The notes: generated by a model not told the origin, from the sequence alone. Shown: positions 33,965 through 43,235, numbered from the stretch's first letter. The stretch: 64,000 nucleotides of DNA from Flavobacterium cellulosilyticum (GCF_004349355.1 NZ_SMFK01000009.1:91712-155711); one strand, 5' to 3'. Program-made: numbers and translations.

Positions 33965-35371
33965 TTATTTCAAAGTTGTTGGACAAACAAAATTGGTTGT
34001 TTTTATTCCTGTTTTTTTAATGGCCGAAAATCCACCCAAAATATTAACTACATTATGATATCCTCTTGCTTTTAGTATAGAAGCAGCAATTACAGAACGA
34101 TAACCCCCAGTACAATGTATGAAGAACTCTTCTTCTTTTGGAAATTCTGCTAAATGATCATTAATATATTCTAAGGGTGTTGAAGGAGCATCAATAACAT
34201 GTTCTGAGTCATATTCAGGTTCTTTTCGAACATCAAAAACAGGTACTTTATCCTCCATCATATCTTCTAAGGTTTGTACTGAAACTGAACTTACGGTGTC
34301 ATACTCTAATCCTTCATTTTTCCAGGTATCAAACCCTCCTTTTAAATAACCCAAAGTGTTATCATAACCAACTCTTGCTAGTCTCAATATACTTTCCTCT
34401 TCTCTTCCCACTGGAGTAACTAAGAGGATGGGTTGTTTTATATCTTTAATTAAAGTCCCAACCCAAGGGGCAAAATCACCGTCAATTCCAATAAAAATAG
34501 ATTTTGGAATATGTCCTTTGGAATAATCGTCTTGATGGCGAACATCTAGAATTACCGTATCAATTTCATTGGCAACTTTTTCAAATGTTTCAACATCATA
34601 TGCAACCGCATCTCTAATAATATTTTCGACATTACCATACCCCTCTTTGTTGAGTTTTGCATTCAATGGAAAATATACTGGTGGAGGCAATAAACCATCT
34701 GTTACTTCTTTTATAAAATCTTCCTTAGTCATATCGGCACGCAGCGCATAATTGACACTCTTTTCTTCCCCTATAGACCCTACTGTTTCTTTACTTAAAT
34801 TTTTACCACAAGCACTTCCAGCACCGTGAGCAGGATATACAATCACATCATCAGCCAATGTCATTACTTTTGTTCTCAAACTATCAAATAGGATTCCTGC
34901 TAGTTGCTCTTTTGTCATATTAGATGCTTTTTGAGCTAAATCAGGTCTTCCTACATCTCCTAAAAACAAGGTGTCACCACTAAATAAAGCATGATCTTTT
35001 CCGTTTTTATCCTTTAATAAATAACACGAACTTTCCAGCGTATGACCTGGGGTATGAATAAGGGTTAGCGTAATATCACCTAGATGAAATACTTCACCGT
35101 CTTTTGCAATATGGGATTTAAAACTTGGCTTAGCTGTTGGCCCAAAAATTATAGGAGCTCCCGTTTTTTTGGCTAAAGTGACATGTCCGCTAACAAAGTC
35201 TGCATGAAAATGTGTCTCAAAAATATATTTTATTTTTGCGTTATCTTTATCGGCTCTATCAATATAAGGCTGTACTTCTCTTAATGGATCAATAATAGCC
35301 ACTTCACCATTACTTTCGATATAATATGCACCTTGCGCTAAACAACCTGTATATATTTGTTTTATTTTCAT
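33965..35371 (-). CDS. CstB-like persulfide dioxygenase-rhodanese fusion
   Basis: Metallo-beta-lactamase-fold persulfide dioxygenase followed by two rhodanese domains, the layout of staphylococcal CstB. The MBL domain (1-240) has THFHADFVSGH (about residues 53-63), HTPGHT (about 111) and SGDTLFLGDVGRPDL. The first rhodanese (about 265-350) has LLVTPVGREEES where the active-site Cys should be, so it is a pseudo-rhodanese as in CstB. The second (about 365-465) has an active loop HCTGGYRS. It oxidises glutathione-, bacillithiol- or CoA-type persulfides to sulfite and thiosulfate. Bacillithiol genes are present in this genome (bshB1 at 43.7 kb). The cluster with TauE and Crp supports the role. 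Confidence 0.9.
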   Translation of the reverse strand: MKIKQIYTGCLAQGAYYIESNGEVAIIDPLREVQPYIDRADKDNAKIKYIFETHFHADFVSGHVTLAKKTGAPIIFGPTAKPSFKSHIAKDGEVFHLGDITLTLIHTPGHTLESSCYLLKDKNGKDHALFSGDTLFLGDVGRPDLAQKASNMTKEQLAGILFDSLRTKVMTLADDVIVYPAHGAGSACGKNLSKETVGSIGEEKSVNYALRADMTKEDFIKEVTDGLLPPPVYFPLNAKLNKEGYGNVENIIRDAVAYDVETFEKVANEIDTVILDVRHQDDYSKGHIPKSIFIGIDGDFAPWVGTLIKDIKQPILLVTPVGREEESILRLARVGYDNTLGYLKGGFDTWKNEGLEYDTVSSVSVQTLEDMMEDKVPVFDVRKEPEYDSEHVIDAPSTPLEYINDHLAEFPKEEEFFIHCTGGYRSVIAASILKARGYHNVVNILGGFSAIKKTGIKTTNFVCPTTLK

Positions 35372-35448
35372 TTTTAAAGTGTATTTATAATGTAAATTTA
35401 TTTAATTTTTATTCGAATTCTATACTAAATCAACAATTTAGTAAATTA

Positions 35449-36252
35449 TTATGAGAGAAACAATTCTTTAAGGATGATGTAAATTCCCATTGCAAGTACA
35501 AACCAACCAAAACCTATTTTAAGTTTTTCATCATCTACTTTTTTGGATATAGCGTTTCCTATTAGAATCCCACCTATTGATGCGATCGTAAATAGCTGCA
35601 ATAATTTCCAGTCTATCATTTCATTACCCATAAGATCACCCGTAAACCCAATTAATGATTGTGATGATACTATAAAAAGAGAGGTTCCAACAGCCATTTT
35701 CATGGGTATTCTAGCGAATATAAGTAAAGTAGGAACAATTAAAAATCCACCTCCAGCTCCTACAAATCCAGAAACAAGTCCAATTAAAATTCCTAAGAAT
35801 ACAATTTTAATATAATTGAGTTTTTCACTTTCCGAATGTATGATTTCTTTCAAAGGTTTTATCATTCTAACCGATGCAAAAATCATGACAAATGCAAAAA
35901 CTACCATTATCAAAACTGATTTGTGCATGGTAAAAATTTCAGATGTGAAGATAACTTCCGTGATATTAGGAACAAGTATTTTTCGAGTTACAAACACCGT
36001 GAGTACAGAAGGAATCCCAAATAAAATTACCTTTTTAAAATCAACTAATTTTTGTCGGGCCTTATGAATCCCACCAACCAATGAAGTTGTACCAATAATA
36101 AATAACGAATATGCTGTGGCCAATGTAGGCTCAATTCCCATTACATAAACTAAAATAGGAACCGAAAGTATGGAGCCACCACTTCCAATCATGCCCAATG
36201 TTATTCCAACAAAAACTGCTAATACATATCCAATAGTTTGAGATAATTCCAT
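35449..36252 (-). CDS. TauE/SafE-family sulfite/sulfonate exporter
   Basis: Eight-helix membrane protein of the TauE family with the paired signatures GMIGSGGSILSVPILVYVMG (about residues 20-40) and VGAGGGFLIVPTLLIF (about 162-178). The length of 267 aa is normal. In the cst-type context it would export the sulfite produced by the downstream dioxygenase. A promoter and a Crp-type palindrome lie immediately upstream (36272-36315), making this the first gene of the operon. Confidence 0.93.
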   Translation of the reverse strand: MELSQTIGYVLAVFVGITLGMIGSGGSILSVPILVYVMGIEPTLATAYSLFIIGTTSLVGGIHKARQKLVDFKKVILFGIPSVLTVFVTRKILVPNITEVIFTSEIFTMHKSVLIMVVFAFVMIFASVRMIKPLKEIIHSESEKLNYIKIVFLGILIGLVSGFVGAGGGFLIVPTLLIFARIPMKMAVGTSLFIVSSQSLIGFTGDLMGNEMIDWKLLQLFTIASIGGILIGNAISKKVDDEKLKIGFGWFVLAMGIYIILKELFLS

Positions 36253-36271
36253 TTATTATAAACTTTGAATA

Positions 36272-36315
36272 CAAAAGTAGCTGTATTATACTCTCTTTTT
36301 TGTAACAAATGTTAC
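36272..36315 (-). promoter_or_regulatory. tauE operon promoter with Crp/Fnr-type palindrome near -41
   Basis: On the minus strand TACTTTTG (36279-36272) is a perfect TAnnTTTG -7 element. Upstream lies GTAACAAATGTTAC (36302-36315, plus-strand reading), with perfect 6-bp arms around 2 bp. Its centre is about 41 bp from the predicted start point, the class II activator position. The crp-type gene is immediately upstream. A weaker match, GTAAATTTCGTTAA, lies at 36970-36983 ahead of that gene. Confidence 0.6.
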
Positions 36316-36316
36316 C

Positions 36317-36946
36317 TTAACGCAATAATACAATTGAGGATCTATTCAATTTAATTTTTCCCTTGTTTTCTAAAGCTTTAAGCAAACGTGAAATTACAAC
36401 TCTTGAAGTATGTAAGTCATAGGCTATTTCCTGATGTGTACTTAGAATTTCATTGGAATTATTGATTTTCACCTTTTCAAATAAATACTTTAACAATCGC
36501 TCATCCATATTCATAAATGCCAGATTATCAATAGCTGATAGCATTTCTTTTAAACGATTATTATAACTATTAAAAACAAAATTTCTCCAACTTTTATATT
36601 TACCTAACCATTCTTCCATTTTAGCAACTGGAATCATGACAACTGTACCTTTTGTTTCAGCAACAGCTCTAATTTCACTTTTTGTTTCTCCTAAACAACA
36701 TGCCATTGTCATGGCACAGGTATCTCCTTTTTCGATAAAATACAATAACAATTCGCCTTCATCAAAATCCTCTCGTAAAATTTTTATAGCTCCTGAAATT
36801 AGTAGTGGCATTTTCCGGATTGGATCTCCAAAATCGATTAAAACATCCCCTTCTTTAAAATCTCGTAATAAAGAAGATTCTGTAATTTCATCGATTAATT
36901 TATCTTCAAATAGGTATCCGTAAGTCTGTTTGATTGAATCTTTCAT
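36317..36946 (-). CDS. Crp/Fnr-family transcriptional regulator
   Basis: Cyclic-nucleotide-binding-type beta-barrel (about residues 20-130, FKEGDVLIDFGDPIRKMPLLISG) followed by a winged helix with HQEIAYDLHTSRVVISRLLKALENKGKI (about 168-195). The effector barrel contains a Cys pair in CAMTMACCLGETKSE, where the Bacteroidota proteins of this group also have Cys; no iron-sulfur cluster ligand set is evident. The length is 209 aa. It lies 64 bp upstream of tauE and probably activates the persulfide operon. A sulfide or persulfide signal sensed by its cysteines is a hypothesis. Confidence 0.9.
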   Translation of the reverse strand: MKDSIKQTYGYLFEDKLIDEITESSLLRDFKEGDVLIDFGDPIRKMPLLISGAIKILREDFDEGELLLYFIEKGDTCAMTMACCLGETKSEIRAVAETKGTVVMIPVAKMEEWLGKYKSWRNFVFNSYNNRLKEMLSAIDNLAFMNMDERLLKYLFEKVKINNSNEILSTHQEIAYDLHTSRVVISRLLKALENKGKIKLNRSSIVLLR

Positions 36947-37134
36947 TAGTATTGAGGCATTTTTTAATGGTAAATTTCGTTAAAATAAATTACTAAAAAA
37001 ATTAAAAGGTCAACTAAAAATACCTTTAGAAACAAATCGTTTTTAAAACAATTAACCTCATGGATAACAAATGATAGAAAAACAATTTAATTCATTTTCT
37101 GAATTTCACTTCAAATAAAAAAAATCAGCAACTA

Positions 37135-37592
37135 ATGAAAATACTTATGGTAGGCGGAGTTGCTGGATAAGCAACTGCCGCCACAAGATTAAGAAGATGA
37201 AGCGAAGAAAATGAAATTATAATTTTTGAAAAAGGATAACAGGTTCGTTTTGAATATTGTGGTCTACCCTTTCATAAAAGGAGACAAAATTACAATTCGA
37301 AATAAATTTTTTATAGGATCAATTAGACATCCTTCTTTCTATCGAAAAGACAACTTTAATAGATTTTAGAATCAAATTCGAATTCGGAAACGGTCCAATA
37401 CCTAATGCCATCAACATGCATAGGGATACTTTCAGATAATACCTAGATTTATTTGACAAGAACACGAAGTATAATATTTACTGTCAGGTCGATTTAAGAG
37501 GCTATCTCGCTGAAAGCATTTTGAGAAATTATAACAATTATTTCGTGAACTTTAATGGTGATTAAATACTTTTAAAACCAATGAATTGTTAA
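37135..37592 (+). pseudogene. Remnant of a CoA-disulfide reductase/rhodanese-type flavoprotein
   Basis: In one frame from ATG 37135 the translation reads MKILMVGGVAG, stop, ATAATRLRR, stop, SEENEIIIFEKG, stop, QVRFEYCGLPFHK. This is the FAD-binding N-terminus of CoA-disulfide-reductase-like proteins. Downstream pieces match the C-terminal rhodanese domain of the same proteins: NGPIPNAINMHRDTF and then KYNIYCQVDLRGYLAESILRN. The middle (about 350 codons) is deleted and at least four in-frame stops are present. It lies divergent from the crp gene and so was probably part of the persulfide gene set. Confidence 0.85.
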
Positions 37593-37616
37593 AATTTAAA
37601 CTGTCAGATTAAATAC

Positions 37617-37662
37617 AAAAGCCCATCAACATTTTTTATAGGATAGTTGAAGGGCTTTTTTC
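37617..37662 (+). terminator. Hairpin terminator after the reductase remnant
   Basis: AAAAGCCC (37617-37624) pairs with GGGCTTTT (37652-37659), extended by CAAC/GTTG, and is followed by TTTT. It is a leftover of the decayed gene and is also upstream of the hydrolase gene. Confidence 0.75.
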
Positions 37663-37806
37663 TGTGTTATTTCCAAAGAGTGAATTATATAATTCTTAGG
37701 ATAAATTTCGTAAGACTTTCCGTTAATTCAATCCCTAATTTTGCTATTTACATTTTATATTATCCCTTTTGATAATTTCAAATCAACTAAAAACAACAAA
37801 ATCATC

Positions 37807-38664
37807 ATGGAAACAGCAACGAAAGGTTACAATTTAACGATTAATGTAAACAACTTTAATTTGTCTTATGATGATGTTGGCGAAGGAAGTATTCCCATTA
37901 TCTTCTTGCATGGTTTTCCTTTCGATAAAACAATGTGGCAAGGTCAACTTGATTTTTTTAAATCTTCCTATCGACTGATCGCTTACGATAGCAGAGGGTT
38001 TGGAAAATCAACAGACGAGGAATCAGTTCTTAGTATTGATATGTTTGCGGATGATTTAATAACGTTTATGGATACATTAAATATTGACAAAGCCATTCTT
38101 TGTGGTTTGTCAATGGGAGGCTTCATAACACTTAATGCAATGAAAAGATATCCAAATCGTTTTGAGGCTATGATTTTATGTGATACACAATGTATTTCCG
38201 ACACTCCTGAAACCAAAGTAAAACGATATGAAAATATTCAAGAAATAGAAGCCAATGGAGTATCAAATTACAATGAAGGTTTTCTAAAAACTGTTTTTCA
38301 TAAAGACTCCTTGGCAAACAAAACAGATTTAGTGAAGCAATTGCGAGATGTCGTGTTTTACAATTCCCAACATGTTATCAGTCAAGGATTAGTAGCGTTG
38401 GGCGGCCGATTAGAAACTTGTTCTTGCTTGAGCGAAATACGAATTCCAACATTGATTATTTGCGGTAAGGGAGATTTAGTAACACCATTGGAACAATCTA
38501 AATTTATGAATAAAAACATCAAAGGATCTATTCTCAAAGTCATTGAAAATGCGGGCCACGTATCCAACTTAGAACAGCCTAAAGAATTCAACAAGCATCT
38601 AGAGGAATTCCTGACCTCTTTAAGTGGTATAAATGTGTTCAGTCTTATTGAAAATCAAAAATAA
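37807..38664 (+). CDS. Alpha/beta-fold hydrolase
   Basis: Cytoplasmic hydrolase of the enol-lactonase/haloperoxidase-like group. The start is ATG 37807 (METATKGYNLTINV); an in-frame TTG 22 codons earlier would add an unlikely N-terminus. Visible: HGFPFDKTMW oxyanion region (about residue 38), nucleophile elbow CGLSMGGF (Ser about 103), Asp in CGKGDLVTP (about 222) and His in NAGHVSNLEQP (about 251). The length is 285 aa. The substrate cannot be told. It is apparently monocistronic. Confidence 0.88.
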   Translation: METATKGYNLTINVNNFNLSYDDVGEGSIPIIFLHGFPFDKTMWQGQLDFFKSSYRLIAYDSRGFGKSTDEESVLSIDMFADDLITFMDTLNIDKAILCGLSMGGFITLNAMKRYPNRFEAMILCDTQCISDTPETKVKRYENIQEIEANGVSNYNEGFLKTVFHKDSLANKTDLVKQLRDVVFYNSQHVISQGLVALGGRLETCSCLSEIRIPTLIICGKGDLVTPLEQSKFMNKNIKGSILKVIENAGHVSNLEQPKEFNKHLEEFLTSLSGINVFSLIENQK

Positions 38665-38720
38665 AATTAAATGATTAACAATAATTTGATTTCTCTTATT
38701 ACTTACTAATTCCTTTTTTT

Positions 38721-39284
38721 ATGATTTCTAAAAAATTAAGTTCCGTACTATTTGCAAAACTTATGGGGTTAGTAGTGCTATTCTTGTGTTTCATCACCTA
38801 CGGTTCATTAAAAAGAGTTAATAGACTACCTAAAATTGAAGAAACTTATATCAAAAACATTCCTATAGCTCCTATTAAAACTACTATTTCTTTAAGGGAC
38901 AATATTGTTCTCTTTGGAAAGGAATTATTAGGAACTCCTTATGTTGAAGCTGCCTGTAGTAGGGATGGTTTTGATTGTTCTGGATTTGTTTTCTATGTTT
39001 TTCAGCATCATAAAATTCAGGTACCGAGAAGTTCTTCCCAATTTAGTGATTTTGGGAGAGAAATACCTATTGAAAACGTAAGAAAGGGTGATATACTGGT
39101 GTTTTTAAGTCCTACCAGAAACAGTATAGGCCATGTGGGTATTGTTACAAATCCAAAAGGAAAAGAAAGTGATTTTATCCATGCCACTTCGGGTAGAGAA
39201 ATGAAAGTGATTATTACCAATCTACAAAATGCGGGCTATACCCGCAGATTTGTAAAAGCTGTAGATGTACTATTTACTAATTGA
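38721..39284 (+). CDS. NlpC/P60-family cell-wall peptidase
   Basis: Secreted or membrane-anchored peptidoglycan endopeptidase. An N-terminal hydrophobic segment (LMGLVVLFLCFITYGSL) is followed by the NlpC/P60 domain from about residue 66. The catalytic Cys is in RDGFDCSGFVFYVFQ (about 82). The His is in NSIGHVGIVTN (about 141), with a downstream polar residue in DFIHATSG. At 187 aa it is a minimal single-domain enzyme. The TGA overlaps the ATG of a 45-codon frame (39284). Confidence 0.93.
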   Translation: MISKKLSSVLFAKLMGLVVLFLCFITYGSLKRVNRLPKIEETYIKNIPIAPIKTTISLRDNIVLFGKELLGTPYVEAACSRDGFDCSGFVFYVFQHHKIQVPRSSSQFSDFGREIPIENVRKGDILVFLSPTRNSIGHVGIVTNPKGKESDFIHATSGREMKVIITNLQNAGYTRRFVKAVDVLFTN

Positions 39285-39421
39285 TGCAAAGATTTATTGC
39301 CGAATTCAGGTTTTCCACTTTATGGCTTATCACCTCAATTTCAATGATTGCAACTTCAGTATTTCAACTCTTTTTTTACCATCAATTTCAGCCCTATACT
39401 ATTACTATATTATTTAAATGA
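39284..39421 (+). CDS. Possible 45-aa single-pass membrane peptide
   Basis: A short frame starts at an ATG overlapping the NlpC/P60 stop (TGATG). It encodes a basic start (MQRFIAEFRF), one transmembrane segment (STLWLITSISMIATSVFQLFF) and a short tail. The coupling suggests translation. There is no recognised family, and chance occurrence in AT-rich DNA is possible. Confidence 0.4.
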   Translation: MQRFIAEFRFSTLWLITSISMIATSVFQLFFYHQFQPYTITILFK

Positions 39422-39439
39422 TCAAGTCTATCCTATTAT

Positions 39440-40690
39440 TTATCTAAAATCATTCAATGACTTTTCTATAATTGCTAAACATTCCTCAATTTGACTTTCA
39501 GTAATGACCAATGGTGGCGCAAAACGAATTTTGTTACCGTGAGTTGGTTTTGCTAATAATCCATTTTCACTAAATTTCATGCAAATCTCCCAAGCCAAAT
39601 CAGATTCTTCATCACAATCAACTACAATGGCGTTTAATAATCCTTTTCCTCTAACTAAGGTTATCAAGGAATTTCTTTGGGCAATTTCATTCAACCTTTT
39701 TCTTAAAATTATCCCCAAACGTTCAGCATTTTCGGCCAATTTTTCATCTTTAATAACATCTAAAGCAGCAATAGCAACAGCAGCAGCAATTGGATTTCCT
39801 CCAAAAGTGGAACCATGTTGACCTGGTTTAATCACATTCATTATAGCATCATTTGCCAAAACTGCCGAAACAGGATATACACCTCCAGAAAGTGCTTTTC
39901 CTAAAATCAAAATATCGGGTTGCACATTTTCATGATGAACCGCCAATAATTTTCCCGTTCTTGCAATTCCGGTTTGCACTTCATCGGCAATAAATAGAGC
40001 ATTATACTGTTCACAAAGAGCTTTGGCTTTCGCCAAATAACCTTCTGCAGGAACATAAACTCCAGCTTCTCCCTGAATAGGTTCTACTAAGAAACCAGCA
40101 ATATTGGGCGTTGATTGCAATACTTTTTCTAAAGCTTCAATATCATCGTAAGGAATTTTAATAAAACCGTCAGTGAAAGGACCAAAACTTTTACGGGCAT
40201 TTTCATCATTCGAAAAGGAAATTATGGTTGTAGTTCTACCATGAAAATTATTCTCACAAACAATAATTTGCGCCTGATTTTCTGGAATTCCTTTTACTTC
40301 ATACGCCCATTTTCTACACAATTTAATCGCCGTTTCCACCGCCTCGGCACCGGTATTCATAGGCAACACTTTATCAAAACCAAAATAGTCAGTGATGTAT
40401 TCTTCAAAGTTTCCTAATTTATTATTATAAAAAGCACGTGAAGTCAACGTTAATGTCTGCGCTTGCGTGATCATGGCATTCACAATTTTTGGATGACAAT
40501 GCCCTTGATTGACTGCGGAATAAGCGGATAAGAAATCAAAATATTTTTTCCCGTCCATATCCCAAACATAAACTCCTTCTCCTTTTTCTAAAACTACGGG
40601 TAATGGATGGTAATTGTTCGCACCATATTTATTTTCTTTTTCTATTAATGCTACTGCTTTTAACGAAAGTGATTGTTGTAATTGATCCAT
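39440..40690 (-). CDS. rocD: Ornithine-oxo-acid transaminase
   Basis: PLP enzyme converting ornithine and 2-oxoglutarate to glutamate semialdehyde. The start is ATG 40690 ([19 protein letters not shown]); a 5' in-frame extension lacks family similarity. Motifs: [19 protein letters not shown] at the N-terminus, [13 protein letters not shown] (about residue 105), the PLP Asp in [14 protein letters not shown] (about 234) and the Schiff-base Lys in [16 protein letters not shown] (about 265). The length is 416 aa. It is divergent from an Lrp/AsnC gene, with a palindromic site between them. Confidence 0.96.
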   Translation of the reverse strand: MDQLQQSLSLKAVALIEKENKYGANNYHPLPVVLEKGEGVYVWDMDGKKYFDFLSAYSAVNQGHCHPKIVNAMITQAQTLTLTSRAFYNNKLGNFEEYITDYFGFDKVLPMNTGAEAVETAIKLCRKWAYEVKGIPENQAQIIVCENNFHGRTTTIISFSNDENARKSFGPFTDGFIKIPYDDIEALEKVLQSTPNIAGFLVEPIQGEAGVYVPAEGYLAKAKALCEQYNALFIADEVQTGIARTGKLLAVHHENVQPDILILGKALSGGVYPVSAVLANDAIMNVIKPGQHGSTFGGNPIAAAVAIAALDVIKDEKLAENAERLGIILRKRLNEIAQRNSLITLVRGKGLLNAIVVDCDEESDLAWEICMKFSENGLLAKPTHGNKIRFAPPLVITESQIEECLAIIEKSLNDFR

Positions 40691-40720
40691 GAATGATTGC
40701 TTTTTTATACTATAATAACA

Positions 40721-40794
40721 CAAAATTACTGTAAATTTTTATATCTAGATAACAAATAGGACTTATTGACTTATATTTGTTTAAAATAAGTCAA
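40721..40794 (-). promoter_or_regulatory. rocD promoter with Lrp-type inverted repeat
   Basis: TTGACTTA (40766-40773) and TAAGTCAA (40787-40794) are perfect 8-bp inverted arms with a 13-bp spacer; an extra GACTTA direct copy lies at 40760. Toward rocD a perfect TAnnTTTG, TAATTTTG, is read on the minus strand (40728-40721). The repeat is centred about 64 bp upstream of the predicted rocD start point, a typical activator distance. The divergent Lrp-like protein is the likely ligand of the site. Confidence 0.55.
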
Positions 40795-40840
40795 ATTACA
40801 TTTATTTTATAATAATAAAAATAATTTATACAAAAACCTT

Positions 40841-41293
40841 ATGGAAATATTAGATAATTTTGATGTTGCTATTATTAAAGAATTAGAAAAAGACGGTAGA
40901 ATGGCTTATTCGACAATTGCCGCTAATTTGAAAATTTCGAATACAATGGTGCACCAGCGCGTAAACAGATTAATAGCTCAAGGAATAGTAATGGGAATAA
41001 AGCCAATTATAAATGAGAAAAAAATTGGTTATGATTGGGGTTCCTACACAGGAATTACCCTCAATAAAGATCAAGATTCTAACAGAATAATTGAGGAGTT
41101 AAAAAAAATTCCTGAAATAACGGAATGCTACTACATTTCAGGCTTGTACACGCTTTATGTAAAAATAATTGCCAAAAATCATGAACACATGCGAAAAGTA
41201 CTTTATGAAAAAATAGATACTATTCCTGGTATTTCAAAAACCGATTCTATAATGGAATTAGGTTGCGCTTTCAAAAGAAATGTAAGTTTGTAA
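40841..41293 (+). CDS. Lrp/AsnC-family transcriptional regulator
   Basis: 150-aa protein with the AsnC-type helix-turn-helix (DNFDVAIIKELEKDGRMAYS and IAANLKISNTMVHQRVNRL) and a C-terminal RAM ligand-binding domain (ITECYYISGLYTLYVKIIAKN). It is divergent from rocD with a palindromic site in between. By analogy to Lrp-like regulators of ornithine/arginine catabolism it likely controls rocD and itself. Confidence 0.93.
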   Translation: MEILDNFDVAIIKELEKDGRMAYSTIAANLKISNTMVHQRVNRLIAQGIVMGIKPIINEKKIGYDWGSYTGITLNKDQDSNRIIEELKKIPEITECYYISGLYTLYVKIIAKNHEHMRKVLYEKIDTIPGISKTDSIMELGCAFKRNVSL

Positions 41294-41389
41294 TTATTGT
41301 AAGACAACTATTAAAAAATGCTTAAAAACAGCATGTTATTCGATAATCGCATCTATTTATTTCTGATATTTGTTAAAAATAATATCGCT

Positions 41390-42163
41390 ATGAAAAACTA
41401 CCTCTACTTATTATTAGCCCTAATTTTGGTTTCAAATACCAATTTTGCACAATTAAAACCAATAAAATACAACGATGACACTCAAGTTTTGAACGGTTTT
41501 AGTATTCAACCACAAACTAAAAGGCCTCAAAAACCTGGAGTACTAATTCTTCCGGCATGGATGGGAATTGACAAGCAATCGAAAGATGTTGCCCAAAAAT
41601 TATCAAAAATGGGTTATTACGCCTTTGTTGCTGATATTTATGGCGAAGGAAATTATCCAACAAATTATGCTGAAGCTGGAAAACAAGCTGGACATTTTAA
41701 AACCAACTACCTAGAATATCAAAAAAGGATTTCTTTGGCTCTAGCCCAATTAATTAAAGCTGGAGCAAATGCAAATAACATAGTTGTTATTGGCTATTGT
41801 TTTGGAGGAACTGGAGCACTTGAAGCAGCACGAGCGCATTTAAACTTAAAAGGAGTCGTTTCCTTTCATGGTGGATTAGGCCGAGATTCAAAAAGAACAA
41901 TTGAACCCATTCTAGCTAAAATTTTAGTTTGTCACGGCGCCGATGATCCGTATGAATCTAAAGAGGAAATCACCGCTTTTCAACAAGAAATGCGAGATGC
42001 TAAAGCCGATTGGCAAATGATTTATTATGCTAATGCTGTACATGCTTTTACCAATCCAGACGCAGGAAATGACAATTCTAAAGGAGCGGCCTACAATGAA
42101 AAAGCTGCAAAAAGATCTTGGGCACATATGAAACTTTTCTTAAATGAAGTATTAGAAAAATAA
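41390..42163 (+). CDS. Dienelactone hydrolase-family secreted hydrolase
   Basis: The start is ATG 41390 (MKNYLYLLLALILVSNTNFAQ), giving a signal peptide; earlier in-frame ATGs precede a non-protein-like segment. Alpha/beta hydrolase of the DLH type: LPAWMGIDKQSKDVA (about residue 55), nucleophile Cys in GYCFGGTGALEAA (about 132; Cys is typical of DLH), Asp in CHGADDPY (about 183) and His in AVHAFTNPDAG (about 215). The length is 257 aa. Substrate unknown. Confidence 0.88.
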   Translation: MKNYLYLLLALILVSNTNFAQLKPIKYNDDTQVLNGFSIQPQTKRPQKPGVLILPAWMGIDKQSKDVAQKLSKMGYYAFVADIYGEGNYPTNYAEAGKQAGHFKTNYLEYQKRISLALAQLIKAGANANNIVVIGYCFGGTGALEAARAHLNLKGVVSFHGGLGRDSKRTIEPILAKILVCHGADDPYESKEEITAFQQEMRDAKADWQMIYYANAVHAFTNPDAGNDNSKGAAYNEKAAKRSWAHMKLFLNEVLEK

Positions 42164-42189
42164 ACCAAAGACTAATCTATAAACTAAAA

Positions 42190-43206
42190 ATGAAAAAATT
42201 ATTTATCCTTTTTTTATTATCAGTAACTATTTCCTGCACCTCGCAAAAAAATAGCTTTTCAAATGCTAATCCATCAGAATATGTAAAAACAATTACTGCT
42301 GCCGATCTAAAAACACATATTTATATCGTAGCATCAGATGAAATGCAAGGCAGGGAAACAGGTTCTTTAGGTCAAAAAAAAGCAGGGGAATACCTTATCA
42401 ATCAATATATAGCAAACGACATTTCATTTCCAAAAGGAGCAACTGATTTTTACCAACGAATTCCTGCCTCTTTTTTGAACGCCATACGCAATGATAACCT
42501 TGCTGATTCTGAAAATATTTGGGCTTTCATTGAAGGTTCTGAAAAACCTAATGAAATCATCGTTGTCTCTGCCCACTATGATCATATTGGCATCAAAAAT
42601 GGTGCAATTTATAATGGTGCCGATGATGATGGTTCAGGAACTGTAGCTTTATTAGAAATTGCTCAAGCATTCGCAAAAGCAAAAAAAGAAGGTAATGGTC
42701 CTAAACGATCTATCTTATTTTTACATGTTACTGGCGAAGAACACGGTTTGTTAGGCTCAAGGTATTATGCTGAAAATCCTTTATTTCCTTTAGCGAATAC
42801 AATAGCCGACATCAATATTGATATGATTGGTCGACATGATGAATTTCATAATGATTCAAGCAACTATGTATACATTATCGGTTCCGATTATTTGTCGACC
42901 GATTTATACAACATTTGTGAAGATGCCAATAAAAATTATGTAAATATATCCTTAGATTACAAATTTAATGATAGAACAGATCCAAACCGTTTTTATTACC
43001 GTTCTGATCATTACAATTTTGCCAAAAATGGAATCCCATCTGTATTCCTTTTCAACGGTGTTCATGCGGACTACCACAAAGCAACAGATACCGTTGAAAA
43101 AATTGAATTTGATGCTATGGCAAAAAGAACACAACTCGCTTTTGTAATTGCATGGGAATTAGCCAATAGAGAAAATCGACCTGTCGTTGATAAAAGTGGA
43201 ACTTAG
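42190..43206 (+). CDS. M28-family zinc aminopeptidase lipoprotein
   Basis: Secreted metallopeptidase. A lipobox ends at Cys16 (LLSVTISCTS). Zinc ligands typical of M28 are visible: SAHYDHIG (about residue 130), NGADDDGSGTVALLE (about 142, with the bridging Asp), TGEEHGLLGS (about 183), DINIDMIGRHD (about 211) and the late His in VHADYHKATDT (about 297). The length is 338 aa. It is probably active on periplasmic peptides. Confidence 0.93.
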   Translation: MKKLFILFLLSVTISCTSQKNSFSNANPSEYVKTITAADLKTHIYIVASDEMQGRETGSLGQKKAGEYLINQYIANDISFPKGATDFYQRIPASFLNAIRNDNLADSENIWAFIEGSEKPNEIIVVSAHYDHIGIKNGAIYNGADDDGSGTVALLEIAQAFAKAKKEGNGPKRSILFLHVTGEEHGLLGSRYYAENPLFPLANTIADINIDMIGRHDEFHNDSSNYVYIIGSDYLSTDLYNICEDANKNYVNISLDYKFNDRTDPNRFYYRSDHYNFAKNGIPSVFLFNGVHADYHKATDTVEKIEFDAMAKRTQLAFVIAWELANRENRPVVDKSGT

Positions 43207-43235
43207 TTTCCTCAATTAATAAATTATAATTAAAG

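Noticed and set aside
33965..35371. Missing Cys in the first rhodanese domain considered as a defect
   Set aside because: CstB-type enzymes have a pseudo-rhodanese in the middle, so this is normal for the family.
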